Notes under the pieces: model-generated
Database searches by the model: none
Told to the model about the DNA's origin: nothing
Seen by the model: the letters and a program-made list of their open reading frames with translations, nothing else
Part shown: in pieces, positions 23,771 through 36,309 of the stretch
How positions within the stretch are numbered: the stretch's first letter is position 1
Layout of the letters: every line of letters starts with the position of its first letter
Program-made: the position numbers and the translations under genes
Assembly: GCA_947179485.1 (NCBI GenBank)
Contig: OX359246.1
Coordinates: 35,877,632 to 35,941,631 of the forward strand
From: Allacma fusca
Taxonomy: Eukaryota; Arthropoda; Collembola; Symphypleona; Sminthuridae
Direction: 5' to 3'
DNA length: 64,000 nt

Positions 23771-24616
23771 CAGAGCTGTCCAAAATAATTACATGTATTT
23801 AAAATGCAATCTATCTAAATAACATTTTGTATTTTCAATTTCGTTAGAAGCTAAAAAAAATATTTTGTAGTTTGTATTTTTGGGGAACGGATGTTGTATT
23901 TTGTAGTTTGTATTTTTGGGGAACGGATGTTGTATTTTGTAGTTTGTATTTTTGGGGAACGGATGTTGTATTTTGTAGTTTGTATTTTTGGGGAACGGAT
24001 GTTGTATTTTGTAGTTGATATTTTCGGGGGATGAATTTTGCATTCTGTAGTTTATATTCTTATTATTAAAGAGCACTTCCTGTCCGTTTATTTAAAGCTC
24101 CGCGCGCTACTGTTAAAAATAGACGCGCAAGATTTAGACATACAATAAGTCTCTATGACAGGGCTTGATTCATAAGCCGTTTAGCTCTTAATTTCTAAAC
24201 TCACACATGTATGTACCACACCTCTCCAAGTAATTGTCCCTGGGAAGCACAGGGCTTTCACTAGTGTTTTTTGAGGCTTTAATAAATTTAGCATTTTTTA
24301 TTTTAGCATACCATGACAATCGTCTCTAACCAAATTATTCAAACTTTCCACATTTACATATGTAACTTGGAAAAATCATCAGGTTGGTTCAAACAGACGT
24401 TATTTGCGGGGAAAACAAAAAAACCTGAGCTGTCAAAAGTATACTGTATTAAAACAATTTGCTCAAATGACATGTAAAATATATTCTGTATTTTGGATCT
24501 CGAGGAGTTAAAAATGTATTTAGCGGTTTGTATTTTGGGATAATGTGCCTTAAAGTATTTTCTAGTTTGTATTTTCTGCGAATGTATGTATGTACACAGT
24601 ATTTTGGACAGCTCTG
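23771..24616. mobile_element. hAT-like non-autonomous element with internal minisatellite
   Basis: A 16-bp perfect inverted terminus CAGAGCTGTCCAAAAT (23771-23786; reverse complement at 24601-24616) bounds 846 bp. Flanking octamers ATATTTAA and GTATTCAA agree at six of eight positions, compatible with an old 8-bp duplication. The interior repeats TTTGTATTTT many times and includes a 36-bp tandem array. No transposase ORF. Confidence 0.72.
23866..24030 (+). repeat. 36-bp minisatellite, about 4.5 copies
   Basis: Units consist of TTTGTATTTTTGGGG, AACGGATGTTG and TATTTTGTAG; the first copies are nearly identical and the last has drifted. Because the period is a multiple of three, the minus strand reads as a repeating 12-residue peptide; this is a by-product. 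Confidence 0.88.
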
Positions 24617-26272
24617 GTATTCAAGTAGTAAATTGTGTGCATGAGCTTAACTCAAACTTTGAACGGGTGTTCATCATTTTAAAAATGGCAATATACATAC
24701 ATATATAGGACAAATCTTTAGCATGTGCTTGGGCCTCCATCGTTATGAAATATTAAAATATGAAGGAGGACCAAGCACAGGTTACTTCCATTCAAATAAT
24801 TTTGCATCTGAACATTGGGAATTAAGCTCCTGGTAGATACAACGTTGTTTGCTGAGGACGCAATAAATAAATCAGCAGGTCCAGTTGAGTGACTGACAAC
24901 GTGAACGTCAAATTCATTTTATCCACTAAGTTATCCAGGTTAAGCTACATACTTTGAGAGCGCTTGCATTAGCACCCACCCATTTGCGACGACATATATA
25001 CTAAAGAATTCACTACTGGCGTTATTCCCAATTCTCAATCAGATATGTATAGATGATACGGTACTAATATTCATATGTGGTAAATACGTACGTTTTGATG
25101 TACCATTGATTTTTCTCCACGTGGGGTTCAGTTTATTGTAGAAATACTGGGATTTTAAGGGTTATAAAGCCGAATCGACGAATAAAGTGTTTGTCTTTCT
25201 ACAGTATTGTAAAAATAAGAATTCAGGACAGGATAAAGTGGTTTATTTAATTATTACGGTTGAAATAAGCTTCCTTAGCACACGTGGAACATTGAGCATG
25301 TTCAAGGGTCCACATTCACGGAATTAATGTCCCAGGTCGGAGGTAATAAAATAGCGTAAATGGAATTCAGATTTTTCAATAAGAGTCGACTGGAGAAAAA
25401 AGACTTCAAGGAATAAACATTTCAAAGTATGGAAGTATATCATCGCTGAAGATGCAAAATGGTCTAATTGCTGTGCAAAAGCATGTGCACGTAGATCCTT
25501 TTGTCTCTTCAGCGGCGATATGTACATTTATGTATAACGATGTTCAAAGTCTTCAAGTTAAAACTTTAAGAAATGCTTTCGCACCATAAATGTAAAGTAA
25601 TGTTTTGAAGTGGTTGGCTTAATGCATCGATAATATACTTCGATCTATTTAGTGTAATGTAGTTTGGGCAAGAACAGTATTTTAAAAACAGATTATTTTT
25701 ATATGAACAGGCCCCGGCCCCAATGAGACCTTATATTTGTAGTCAGAATTGTTATGCACACTGAAAAAATGCAATAATTATGGCTACTACAAAAAATTTA
25801 AATAATGTTACTTCTAATGAATTAATAAGGTATTGTCAAAAAATTTCTTGCTGGACAAAAGTAACCACTTTGGCTTTTTAAAACTACTCAGGCGAAACAC
25901 ATAGAAAGCAGCATAGATAATTACATTAAAGAATTCCTTTGTAATTGAACCGATGTTTTGTAAATTCAACACATTAAAAGAGGCGCGTTATTTTCCCCCC
26001 GATGACTTGATACCAGCTCATTATCTAATGGTCGATTCCCCATTATATTAAGTCACTTTTATGCAAGATTGTTTTTACAAACTGTTGACAGTACACAGGT
26101 AATTCAATTGCGCACTTGTATATATGTATATGAAGTTAGCAATGAGCCAATCTGAAGCTGTTTTACTAGAACAATTCGTAAAATTTTTTCGTAAAGCATA
26201 TATAGTGTCAAACAGAATTGGGTCAATAAACCCTTACTGTAGTTTTTCTGAAAAATTAACTATTATTAACGG
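24617..26272. other. Intergenic
   Basis: No supported gene. A small near-perfect hairpin lies at 24724-24779 (see its own entry). The rest is AT-rich; short frames at 25324-25527 and 26124-26309 have no recognisable content. Confidence 0.45.
24724..24779 (+). other. Hairpin of about 56 nt
   Basis: The arms TGTGCTTGG-CCTCC and GGAGG-CCAAGCACA pair with one internal mismatch, and pairing continues loosely towards an AT-rich loop. It may be a small foldback remnant or a precursor-like hairpin; sequence alone cannot decide. Confidence 0.5.
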
Positions 26273-27750
26273 ATGCAAAAATTCAAGCGTTTCGTTTCTG
26301 CAGCAGTAACTCACAGGACTTTCGGTCAGCACAAGTTTAAAATTAGACTCGTCGTCGTCAAGCAAACTCGGTTCCTTGTAATCCTCGGGTTCGAAATGGC
26401 GGCAGTTTTAAGCTGGAAACCTACAAAAATTTACTCCTGCGGGCCTGCGTTTCTTTGAACAATTATTACGGAGAAAAGTTTGGTGATATCTAGTAAATAT
26501 GGCTGGGTTTTAATGGGCGTTTCTTACCTTCATTATCAAGTATTCGATTGGACAATCTTAGGCCACAAGAAATACCCCCACTTTTCGTCAGATGTACTTC
26601 TTGATTTATTCATTATCGCTCATTCAGTATACTACAATGTATTTCAAACATGAACAGATCTTAGTATTATGTATTTCAGGTAATTATTACAGTTAGAGCA
26701 GGAGTTCAGCAAATGAATTTATTACATAGTTTAGTTAATTGCATTATTTTTTAAATGATCACTGTCAGATGTGCCATTGTAAACCTCACAGGTCAATGCC
26801 TTGCTAATATTTCCTTCTTCAATTTTATCCAGGCTGTGGTCTGGAAATCAAAGATGGAGGCAGTCCAGTCCTATGGAGTTGCAGTTGCAGGGGTTCACCA
26901 CTTCGCCGTGTCTGCAATCTGGACTTATGTATGTCATTGTTGTTATAGCTCGTACCTCTACAACTACAACAGCTACACCTACCTTTTCCATTGGTTACCA
27001 GAGGAGTGGAAGGAGATTGATTTTATTTTCGACAGTTTATTGATTTATGAATCCTACTCATTCCTTTGCGTGGACACGATATTTGCAATTTATTACTTTC
27101 CGTGCTTGTGCTTCGGGGGCTCTACCGTCACTCTATACTAACAAGATGTATGAGGTAAGGTCAATGTTTGGGGAGTAGACTCAATTTAATATTTTGCATA
27201 TTTTCAAACGGATTCAAAATGCTCCTTAATCTAATTTTAGTTTCTGTCTTTCATTTTTAGAACATTGGACTGGAGCAGCTACAAAGTTATAAAAACTTTG
27301 GTGTTAGTTCAGCTGATCCTTTGCGATCTCAATGATATTTTGATGGATTTATTTTGGCAAGCGTACTCTTTCATGGTTGTGGTAGCTCCTTGTATCTTTT
27401 TGTACATTTCATTTACCCTCTACTGACCTATGAACATTTTTGTGTATTTACCTTTACCAGTGTAGTCTGTATTTTGGATCACTTTGATTTTAGTTAAAGA
27501 CATCATATCACCTTTACTAACCATTGGAGCGAAGGAATTATTGTCAAGACTCAAATTTCACCCGAAAGGAAATACCTTTGAGTTGGGCTCCATTAAGAAT
27601 CCAGTGAGAATGTACATACACGGTGACGCGGATTGTATCATTGGACTGAGGATCTCATTTTTTGGGTCTGTTACCATCAGATCAATCAATTCAAAAATTA
27701 TGGATTTGTGTATAACCTTTTGGTTCTACTGTTTTCCTTTTAATTATTAC
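26273..27750 (+). pseudogene. Decayed paralogue of the gustatory-receptor-like gene at 21.2 kb
   Basis: All three exons of the 402-aa gene can be traced. Exon 1: KQTRFLVIL is shared at 26362-26388; a frameshift follows near FKLETYKNL (intact: LELKSYENL), then YLVN with stops on either side, then MYFLIYSLSLI...TMYF against LLYFAMYSFSLI...NMYF. Exon 2 (acceptor at 26831-26832, exon 26833-27154) begins GLEIKDG and shifts frame before HHFAVSAIW, then keeps YLFHWLPEEWKE against YIFSWLPKELKQ. Exon 3 (from 27261) keeps LNDILMDLFWQAYSFMVVVAPC but has in-frame stops at 27424-27426 (TGA) and 27463-27465 (TAG). It still ends ISFFGSVTIRSINSKI. Splice sites are retained, so this is a tandem DNA duplicate rather than a retrocopy. 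Confidence 0.85.
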
Positions 27751-30700
27751 GTTGGACATGTATGTATCTACATATTATCTTCATTATTTCCCCAAAATGT
27801 TCCCCACATCCTGTTTATTCATATCCTCCAAGATGGAACTTATCCATCCGCAAGATCCTGTACATTTCCAATGTTTACGGATGTGTCATTACCCAATAAA
27901 AGTAAGTGCCATTATGAGATCTAAAATTTTCCCATGTAGAATACAAAATTGCAAGGAAGGAATAATTGCCATACAGGAACCACTTACTTTAGAATTGACT
28001 CGTGATATTTTTTCATAACGTCCTCCAACAACTGACAAATCATAGGGAGTTCAGAGGATTCCGCAAGTATGTTTTTTTTTCTATTTTCCAGATTCCCTCC
28101 TCATTTCGCTCTCCCTAATGATAGGTTTTAAAAATGAGCCGTATCCCTGTCAGCGTGAGGAAAGCCACCACGAAGCACACGAATCTCGCAGGAAATGCTC
28201 GTAAGAAACTAACCAGATGAGAGAGAGAGAGAGAGGGAAAAAACGGAATAGGATGGGTATACGAAAGAACAAGTATCATTTGCAGAGACTATTGGTTTCA
28301 GACTGGTCATTCCGCTTGTTTATTGTGATTCAAGTAGTTAAAGTAGCAGTTAGTTATAATCCCATATAGAGTTTAAAGGGTGGGGGGGGGGGGTGGAAGC
28401 AGAATGCCAAGAGCAACAATAAGGACTGGAAGGAGGCAAACTTTTATAAAGTACAAGATATTTCCTATAGAAGTCAACCAAAGAGGTTATAGGTTCCCTC
28501 AAGATGAAAGGATGCCGAGACGGAGGCTGTAAATGAGAGAAGTCAGCGGGAATGATTGCGTCAAGTCTCTTGTTTCACTTGGAATATTTTCGGTGTTGAT
28601 CCGACCGCCAAGTGGGCTTCCCAAAGACACCCTCCTGTGACCTCCTCTCAGCTCCTGACCCAACACTTGCTCCAAACCTCAAAAATCCTGTATTTCCTTT
28701 TTCATATACCTATACAAACACCTTTCTTAAATTACCATTACTTTATACCCGTATAGTACATAGAACTATAGATACAGCAGTAAGAAATAATGTTGTGTAA
28801 TGTTTTAAGCTCAGTTTTTCTCTTCCCACAGAACATAAAAAAACATTTGCAACTGAAGAGTCAGTGTCGAATTCAAAAGGCTTGGGTTACGTTGGGTTCC
28901 CCCTTAAAGTATAAAAAATACCAAATCACCATGCAGTTCGGGTTTACTTTGTCAAATGGCATCATGTGAATTCCCTCCGAATGGTCTTCTACAATATTAC
29001 CTCGGACGACCTTGGACTCCCAGTAGTAGTGCTCTGCTCCCTTTGGTGCTCAAGAGAAGAAGAAAAAAAGTCCAATTTCCAAGTTTCATATGAAATATAG
29101 ATAGATACTGGAGCGCGAGAGCCACATGACATAAACACTGATATTTATTGTTGTGATTGCATCCATGCCGTGAATCTCCTCTGGTATTTGTTACGTCTCA
29201 TGTGTGGAAGTGTGTGTTTGTGTGTCTTTATGTGTGAGTGGCTCTGCAAGAGAAAATAATGTACAAAAGATTTCCCAAAAATCCTCTGCTTCTGTTATCT
29301 TTTGTCTCTGCAGTGATTCCTCAAATGATCCTGACCTTAGCCACGGGCTTTGCATCTGCTCCTGATGCTCTGTAGCTGAATTGTACTCACCTCTATAAAT
29401 AATAGCCCTGCTCTCCAAAAACATTCATAATTGAATTTTGGCCCTCAAAAACCAATTTGGGGGATAGCATCCCAGTAGTATTCCTATATCCTGTACGAAC
29501 GCTATAGCCTATATGTACAAGCGGCTAAATAATTATTATTAAGAGGGCTGTTTAAGTCATTACAGGAGCAAAAACTCTTCTGCACAAACCAGGAATTCCC
29601 ACGGACTGTCCCATTGGCCCAACTTGCTTAAATAATTTTTGAATAGTGTGAAGCTCGTAAAAAATATTTGAATGAGGAATCTGATTATTTAATCAGTCAA
29701 AGCAGAGATTTTTTGTGAGGAAGGCCTGACTTTTTTCCCCCTCAGTTTCAGTCCAGAAAGAAAGGGACCATTACAAAAGGCTTAATGAGGAGTAAGGAGC
29801 TTTTGCTTTTATTTGACTTCCAACTATCACAATGTGAGTTCCTTAGTCACCTCGACCTTGGGCCTACAACAATAAAATTTCTAGAAAGCTTGCTCATTAC
29901 AAGCTATTTTTTCCCTCTCTATGTGACCAGTGCATACAGAGAAGAATTTACCATACACGTGTAAATACAACTCAAACATATATCTCCCTTTTATTATAAT
30001 TACCTGCCAAATCTCATTTCAAGAGGAGACGCTGATGCTGAAAGGCAACACGTGTCAGGCAGAATGGACCTATTTTCCTACTTTTAGCAGCAACTAGTAA
30101 GAAAAAAACGTAGATATGAATTCCCTTAGATATATTTCCTGACTGTGGTCAGTATATATACATAAAAATATCTACATATATAGGAATAATTCCAATAGAA
30201 TTATTAGAGGACTGTGTGTCTCTCCCGTTTAAAAAGTATTTACAGCCACTTACTACAAGTCTTGAGAATTGAATTGAGTGAGCACTTCACCTTGTCAGTG
30301 AGTGGATGAATAGTGTGAGAAAAAGGAAACCGCTATATACAGTGGCCATAAATAGCAAGGGGTATTATATTCCTGACATTTCCCTGACGTGTGACAGACG
30401 GGCTCTTATAAATAGATATTTGTGCTTGCCTTGTGAGGGCCCATCGCCATAGAAAGTACATACGCCAGCCTCATCTCTACATGCTAAAATTACAATGTCC
30501 AAATCATGTAGATACAAAAACTTATAATACATACGTGCGTATACGTAATTATTATTATGTATGTACGCTGACAAGAGTCACTCCAAAGCCTTCATTGTTG
30601 GTGGTAGATTCAATTTGAGTAACTTTTTGAGCGCACGCTTATGTTTCACCTTGGTTTCCCATAGGGACGAGGCTTTATACAATCCTGTATGATCTGCATA

Positions 30701-31328
30701 TAGGAGTATAGTATGCATGCACTCTACAGATATGTCAAATCACACAGGAGGTTGAAGTTTGAGGACAAAAAAATCCTCTAAAAAAATCCCTTCCCTATAG
30801 AGACAAATCGTTGTGGGTGTCTGTCTAATCATATGCATTAGCGGGCAAACCATTGCTCTGTATTATTCAAAACAACCTAGTCTAGGAGTAGACTGTACTT
30901 GGGTGTATAAGGGGAGAAAAAAAAAGAACAACTTGTACCTTTCATAAAAATACTTGCAAGGACTGACCACAAAGCCGCAGAAATTGAAGGGCTATTGAGG
31001 ATAGAGCAGTAAAAGTTAAGGGAAAACCACAGTTTTTATCGGCCTTTGTAAAGGAACAGAGAATTTTTGCAGGAGACAAAGCGCAGGGCTCAAATCAATA
31101 GACTTCAAAAAAATGTCACACACGACACGAAGCCCAACAGTAGGTCTAAAATAACCCGTACGTTTGCATAGATATAGATAATTATAGGAATGAACACACA
31201 CACACACACACACAATCCAAAGATCACAGTTCATCCAGCCACTTGATCTACATTGAATTATTTCGTTCACATGAGTATGTCCCATGTGCTCGGATATTTA
31301 CTAGAAATAATTAAGGACTATAGATATA
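27751..31328. other. Intergenic
   Basis: No gene recognised. Contains (GA)n at 28219-28235, a poly-G run near 28382-28393 and (CA)n at 31196-31214. Short frames such as 29191-29424 and 30365-30574 look random. Confidence 0.45.
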
Positions 31329-31841
31329 ATGGAAATTTTGGAAATAAAGCCATTGGGGTGATAAACGCCGGGGGCGAATAAGGCCGGGGGGGGCGAATAA
31401 AGCCGGGGGTGAAAAAAGCCACCACGTTATATTTTAATACTTCGTATTCTACTATGTACAGGGTGTAACTTATACAATTTCTCCACCCCTAGCCCATGCA
31501 AGGGGCAACGGTAAAAAATATTCAATTCCCCCATCTTGTAGTAAATTCTCTTCCATAGTTTATAAAATTTGTGTAGTATTTGATCCACGGGAAGGGGAAA
31601 AATTTTATAAACTATGGAAGAGAATTTACTACAAGATGGGGGATTTGAATATTTTTTACCCTTGCCCCTTGCATAGGCTAGGGGTGGAGAAAATGTATAA
31701 GTTACATCCTGTACATAGTAGAATACGAAGTATTAAAATATAACGTGGTGGCTTTTTTCACCCCCGGCTTTATTCGCCCCCCCCGGCCTTATTCGCCCCC
31801 GGCGTTTATCACCCCAATGGCTTTATTCCCAAAATTTCCAT
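31329..31841. mobile_element. Foldback (inverted-repeat) element, 513 bp
   Basis: Two arms of 241 bp (31329-31569 and 31601-31841) are almost perfect reverse complements, differing at only a handful of positions, around a 31-bp spacer. TA flanks both ends (31327-31328 and 31842-31843), compatible with a TA target duplication as in Tc1/mariner-type MITEs, though the TA also continues the symmetry. Each arm carries four tandem 16-18-bp units of the type GGGGCGAATAAAGCCG near its outer end. No ORF. A transcript through it would form a long hairpin RNA. Confidence 0.88.
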
Positions 31842-32331
31842 TACATATACTGATTCGTTTTTTTTCGAGTGAGACACCTGTAATAATTGACGTGATGAAG
31901 TCATTAATGTTATGACAGGAGAGTCAGTTTTTCCGCTGAGAAAGATCTCACACGAACCTATATCTATCCCCAATACGCATCCATGGATCAGTCTATAGTA
32001 ATTTTGTATAGGGAAAATCCTGCACGGACTTAATATAACAGGGAGTAATAATTACAGATGACATGCAATAGTAGTTCCTGAGCGGGCCCAACAATACAGA
32101 GTCTATAGAAAAAATAAATAAATAAGAGAACATACGAAACACACCTCCAACAATGTAATTTGTACGGCAAAATTCAAGGTTTCTAACTTTTTAGCCCCAT
32201 CCACATATCTACAAACAAGCATGGAGCATATCCCAGCCCTATTAAATACATTGCTGATCATGCAATTCAGGCAAAGTTTCAGGAGTAGATTATTCCGTCA
32301 TTCTTTTACTCCTGTAGTTACCTATTGAGGC

Positions 32332-32369
<38 letters not shown>
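32332..32369. repeat. Compound (GT)n(GA)n microsatellite
   Basis: GT dinucleotides pass directly into an uninterrupted GA run. Confidence 0.9.
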
Positions 32370-35300
32370 TAGGAGAAAAACTTCGGAATACACATTGCGT
32401 GATGGAGATAGTCAATTAAGCAATCTGGATGTTTTGAACCGTAGGAAATGCCTTTTTTTCTCTCTGTGAAATCACTTGTACTTCTGATAGGAACCTCTGG
32501 TTTTGCTACGATTGGTAATACTCCTGCAATTTCGTGTATTTTCATTCTAGACACAGATTTTAAGTAGCTCAAGTAATAGGTATACAGTGGAAATGCTCCC
32601 AAAAAAAATTCAAATAATTATTTTTCTACAGGAAAAATGTAAACATGTCAAAATCTCATCTGTGTATACAAGAAACAGAGGATTCACAAGATTTCACAAG
32701 AAGTCTCTTAGGAGCCAAATTTCTAGTGATTTTTTTTGAATCAAGGGTTTTTTTTAATTTCTGGGAAGTAGATTAAAGCCGATAGGATACGCTAGAGAAG
32801 TTATGAGTATCTGCACAAAAGTAAAAATATAAATTGAGATTACATCAATATATATACAAAGCCGAAGCCCCACACATGATTTCCAAATTGATTGTTTTTT
32901 TTTTGTTTGAGCAGACGCATAATGTAGGGATGAGTTTGAATTAGTGTTAGCAGTGGCAGTGGCAGTGCATCTCTATCCCACAATGACAACCTTGCTCATA
33001 TCGTAGATATTACAGAGAATAATTCATGAATGAAAAAGGAGCTCATAGCTACCTGTTGTGTTTCCCCCCGAGTAGGTATATAAATGTAATCGTATGGTAA
33101 TCATTTCCAAAGAGCACTTTTGCTTGTGAGTGTTTGTATCTATAGATATATGTACTCTATACGCTCCTGGCCCAGGATTTTTATACATTTATGACTGGAG
33201 TGGTATTAAATCCCATGGGAATACATAGATATGAAAATGGAAGCTCCACAGGTCTGCAGGTAGTAAAAGTATAATAGAAGAGCGAGGACGTGGCTGAACT
33301 AAATTGCTCATGTCTGCCTTATAGTAACGACACCGTGGCATTTACATATGCCTAACTACCCTTTAACAACTTGCCTGATTACAATTTCCGACTTGATCAT
33401 CTCGCGTCACTCATCGTTAAAGAGTAAATGGGACTTGGGATTTGCATGTAGGTAGTTTGCTCCATTGAATTATTATAGAGCTCAATATGATATGTCTGCA
33501 ATTATTGTGCATGTAAATACTAAATATCTATATATACAGTCATAGCTATAATAATTGTACAGAGGTAGGGTCCACAATTGTAACAATGACGCTGCTACAA
33601 ATATGTATGTATGTACAGCAATTATATGTATATATTACTGATCCCTGTTTTTTCCTCCCTGTACACGCTTATCTGCAGAGTATTTGTATACGGATTGCAT
33701 TAAATAACCAAGACTTTCATCTTCATCAGGGACCATCGGAGTGAGCGTCACTTTGAGCCAAATCATCTTGCTTGATCATCCTTGAAGGAACATTTTCAAT
33801 TATGGAGAGAATTCTGAATGGCCGTGCTTTTAAAAAAAATCCTCTTATGACTTGTGGATTTCCAGGGAGTATATTCTGATCATTTAAACGTGAAACACAT
33901 ATCCCTCCGTATGATAAAATGCTCACATTCAGGAGTGATTTGTGCACATGGGCTTTTAATGCTAAGGAAAATATTCGGGAGTAATTTATGCACAAGGGAT
34001 TTTTAGTAGACTCTACCTCCAATTAGCTTTCACATGTTCTCCGGGCCCCCATCATTATTCATCCTCATTTGCTTACAATTATCCATTCCCATCCAGGCAG
34101 TTCCAGTCTGTGACAGGGGAGCTGTTCCAAAGTATAATGTCCTAGAATGGTAGCCCATCCATTGGGAACAACAGGTTCTTTTTTTAGATGCGACTAAAGA
34201 CAGTCACTCCAGAGAAGGTGACATTACACAAACATTTCCTTTTCAGATGTGAATAATATGCAACACTTGTTCTGAGATAAGTAATTACAAAGGATTTCAA
34301 AAGTCAGGTAGACTCACAAACTGAGTGCAAATCTATTTATTAGAAATATTATTCGAATCTCAATAACTATAATCTCTATATCTCAAAGGATATTCGGACC
34401 CAGTCTTTGTATATCTACGTAATTAATCTTTTCCAATAGAAAATGTTTTAAGGTCCGCAGTTTTGAAAGTCCTTGGAGTCTTTGCTTGTGTCGAGTGATC
34501 CTTCTCTAGAATTTTATTATAATTCTAAAAGGGAGATGAGAAAGGAAGATACAGTGCTTGAGATGAGTCGGAAGTTCTATTCACCTGAGACATTTGCTCC
34601 GCGTTTGTACACTGTCAAAGGGTTACTGCTTGGTCATCTCTTCTCCAGCAGTTCTTATGTAGTATTTAACTCTACAATGGTTCAGGTCCCATTTATATCC
34701 TGGGAGTCCTCCCTGTAATTAGTACAGTTACTTAGCTCCTTTTAGCAAACCCTTTCTCACCAGGAGAATACAACAATTTGTTACCTTCCGGCTTCCCTTG
34801 AGCGAATCATAAATCCTGACATTATTCACAGCACAACACAGAACACATAACAGTTGTACAGGGAGCAGAGCTTATACCTTTTGAGAATTTCTTATGTCCT
34901 CAGAATCCCTGGACAAGATCCAATGACATCGTTATAACACTTTTCAAAGAACTAGTTACATTTCCTATGTGCTCCGCAGCCCTCTGGAATTAGTTTAAGC
35001 AGAGCATTAGAATTTGAACATTAGGATAGCATCTATATAATTACTGTGCTCACTAAAATCCAAGATTAGCCATAGTGTCTACAGAAACCAATGGTAATTC
35101 TTCCCCTGTGTGGACTTTCCTTCAGGAAAGCTCCTGGAAGTTAAACCGGTTGAGCCCAACATTGTTCTACTTGAGGTTCTCATAGCCCTTTGGTGTACTC
35201 ACACAATTGCAATATTTCAAGTGCTTATTCCTTCCTTTAAATTTAATAAGATCCTAACCAATAAGCTATGAGGGTGCATGTTTTAATGTAAGCACTTGCA

Positions 35301-36271
35301 TATTTTTGTAATGTTAAATTCCCTTAGGATCACATTCATTGTGTAATATTATTGTAACGTATATTCTGGACAGGGACGCTACTCAACCCACTGTCGAAAC
35401 TGACACCGAAGTTCAGTAACCGGGCTTCCAGAGACTATTGTTGTTGGAAAGCCAAGAATCCATTTACATTGAAGGACCTGCAGGGAATTATGTAGGATAA
35501 TATGTGGGCCTTAGCCAAGACCGAGCAAGTGGTTGTATCACTTGTGGAATGAGACACTATTGAGGCCAACCCTCCCTTCCTGGTCGTAAAAATTAATAGC
35601 AGGTAGCAGTTCTTCCCTGTAAGGATTGCCAATGCCAAAAGTTTTTGTTCATTGTATTGTTATTGAAGAAAAATTCCCTTCCCTTCCCCCTCTGGATCTC
35701 CCGTCCCTACAAATTGTATTCAAATAAGGTGAGGATGTTACGAAATGTTATGCTGTTTTTGAAATGTTACAATGTAGCCCTTAGCCACTGGTATCTATAG
35801 ATACATATAGTTTCTATTTTCCGAAAAAAAAACCTCAATGTAAGGGTTAACCTTACTTTTGTTGTTTGGACCTGAGCCGATAGGAACCAAGTGGAGGAAT
35901 TCCCTCTTCCCCTCCCCTCCCTTCCCCCCGTCTCACACACAAGTGTATACGTAATCTCATGTAAGGAGTTGAAAGGGTGAGCGTAATCAGAGATATGATA
36001 TAACACTAGTACCCACTATTTCCTATTGAGTTTCCTTGGTTGAGGAAGGGATGAGAGGAGAGAGAAGGAAATAAGAAAATAAGGGATGAGACTCTGCGGC
36101 CTGGAAATGAAATGGAAAGGAAAACCCTTTTTTTGATGGTAAAACTCCAAGGGTTAGGAAACCCTTTGGTGTTTGGGTTCCCTTATAGCAGACAATGGAG
36201 TGTAAAAACCTGTCAGTATGTGTAGAAACCTGTTCGCATAAACGGAGCATCCCACAATCACAAACACACTC

Positions 36272-36276
36272 TCACA

Positions 36277-36308
<32 letters not shown>

Positions 36309-36309
36309 G
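36272..36309. repeat. (CA)n microsatellite
   Basis: CA dinucleotides with one CATA interruption. Confidence 0.9.

Noticed and set aside
23866..24030. CRISPR-like array or repeat protein from the 36-bp repeats
   Set aside because: Copies are contiguous with no spacers in a eukaryotic genome, and the 12-residue peptide repeat follows from a period divisible by three.
33726..34022. 98-codon minus-strand frame
   Set aside because: No motif, and part of it covers an imperfect direct repeat of about 30 bp.
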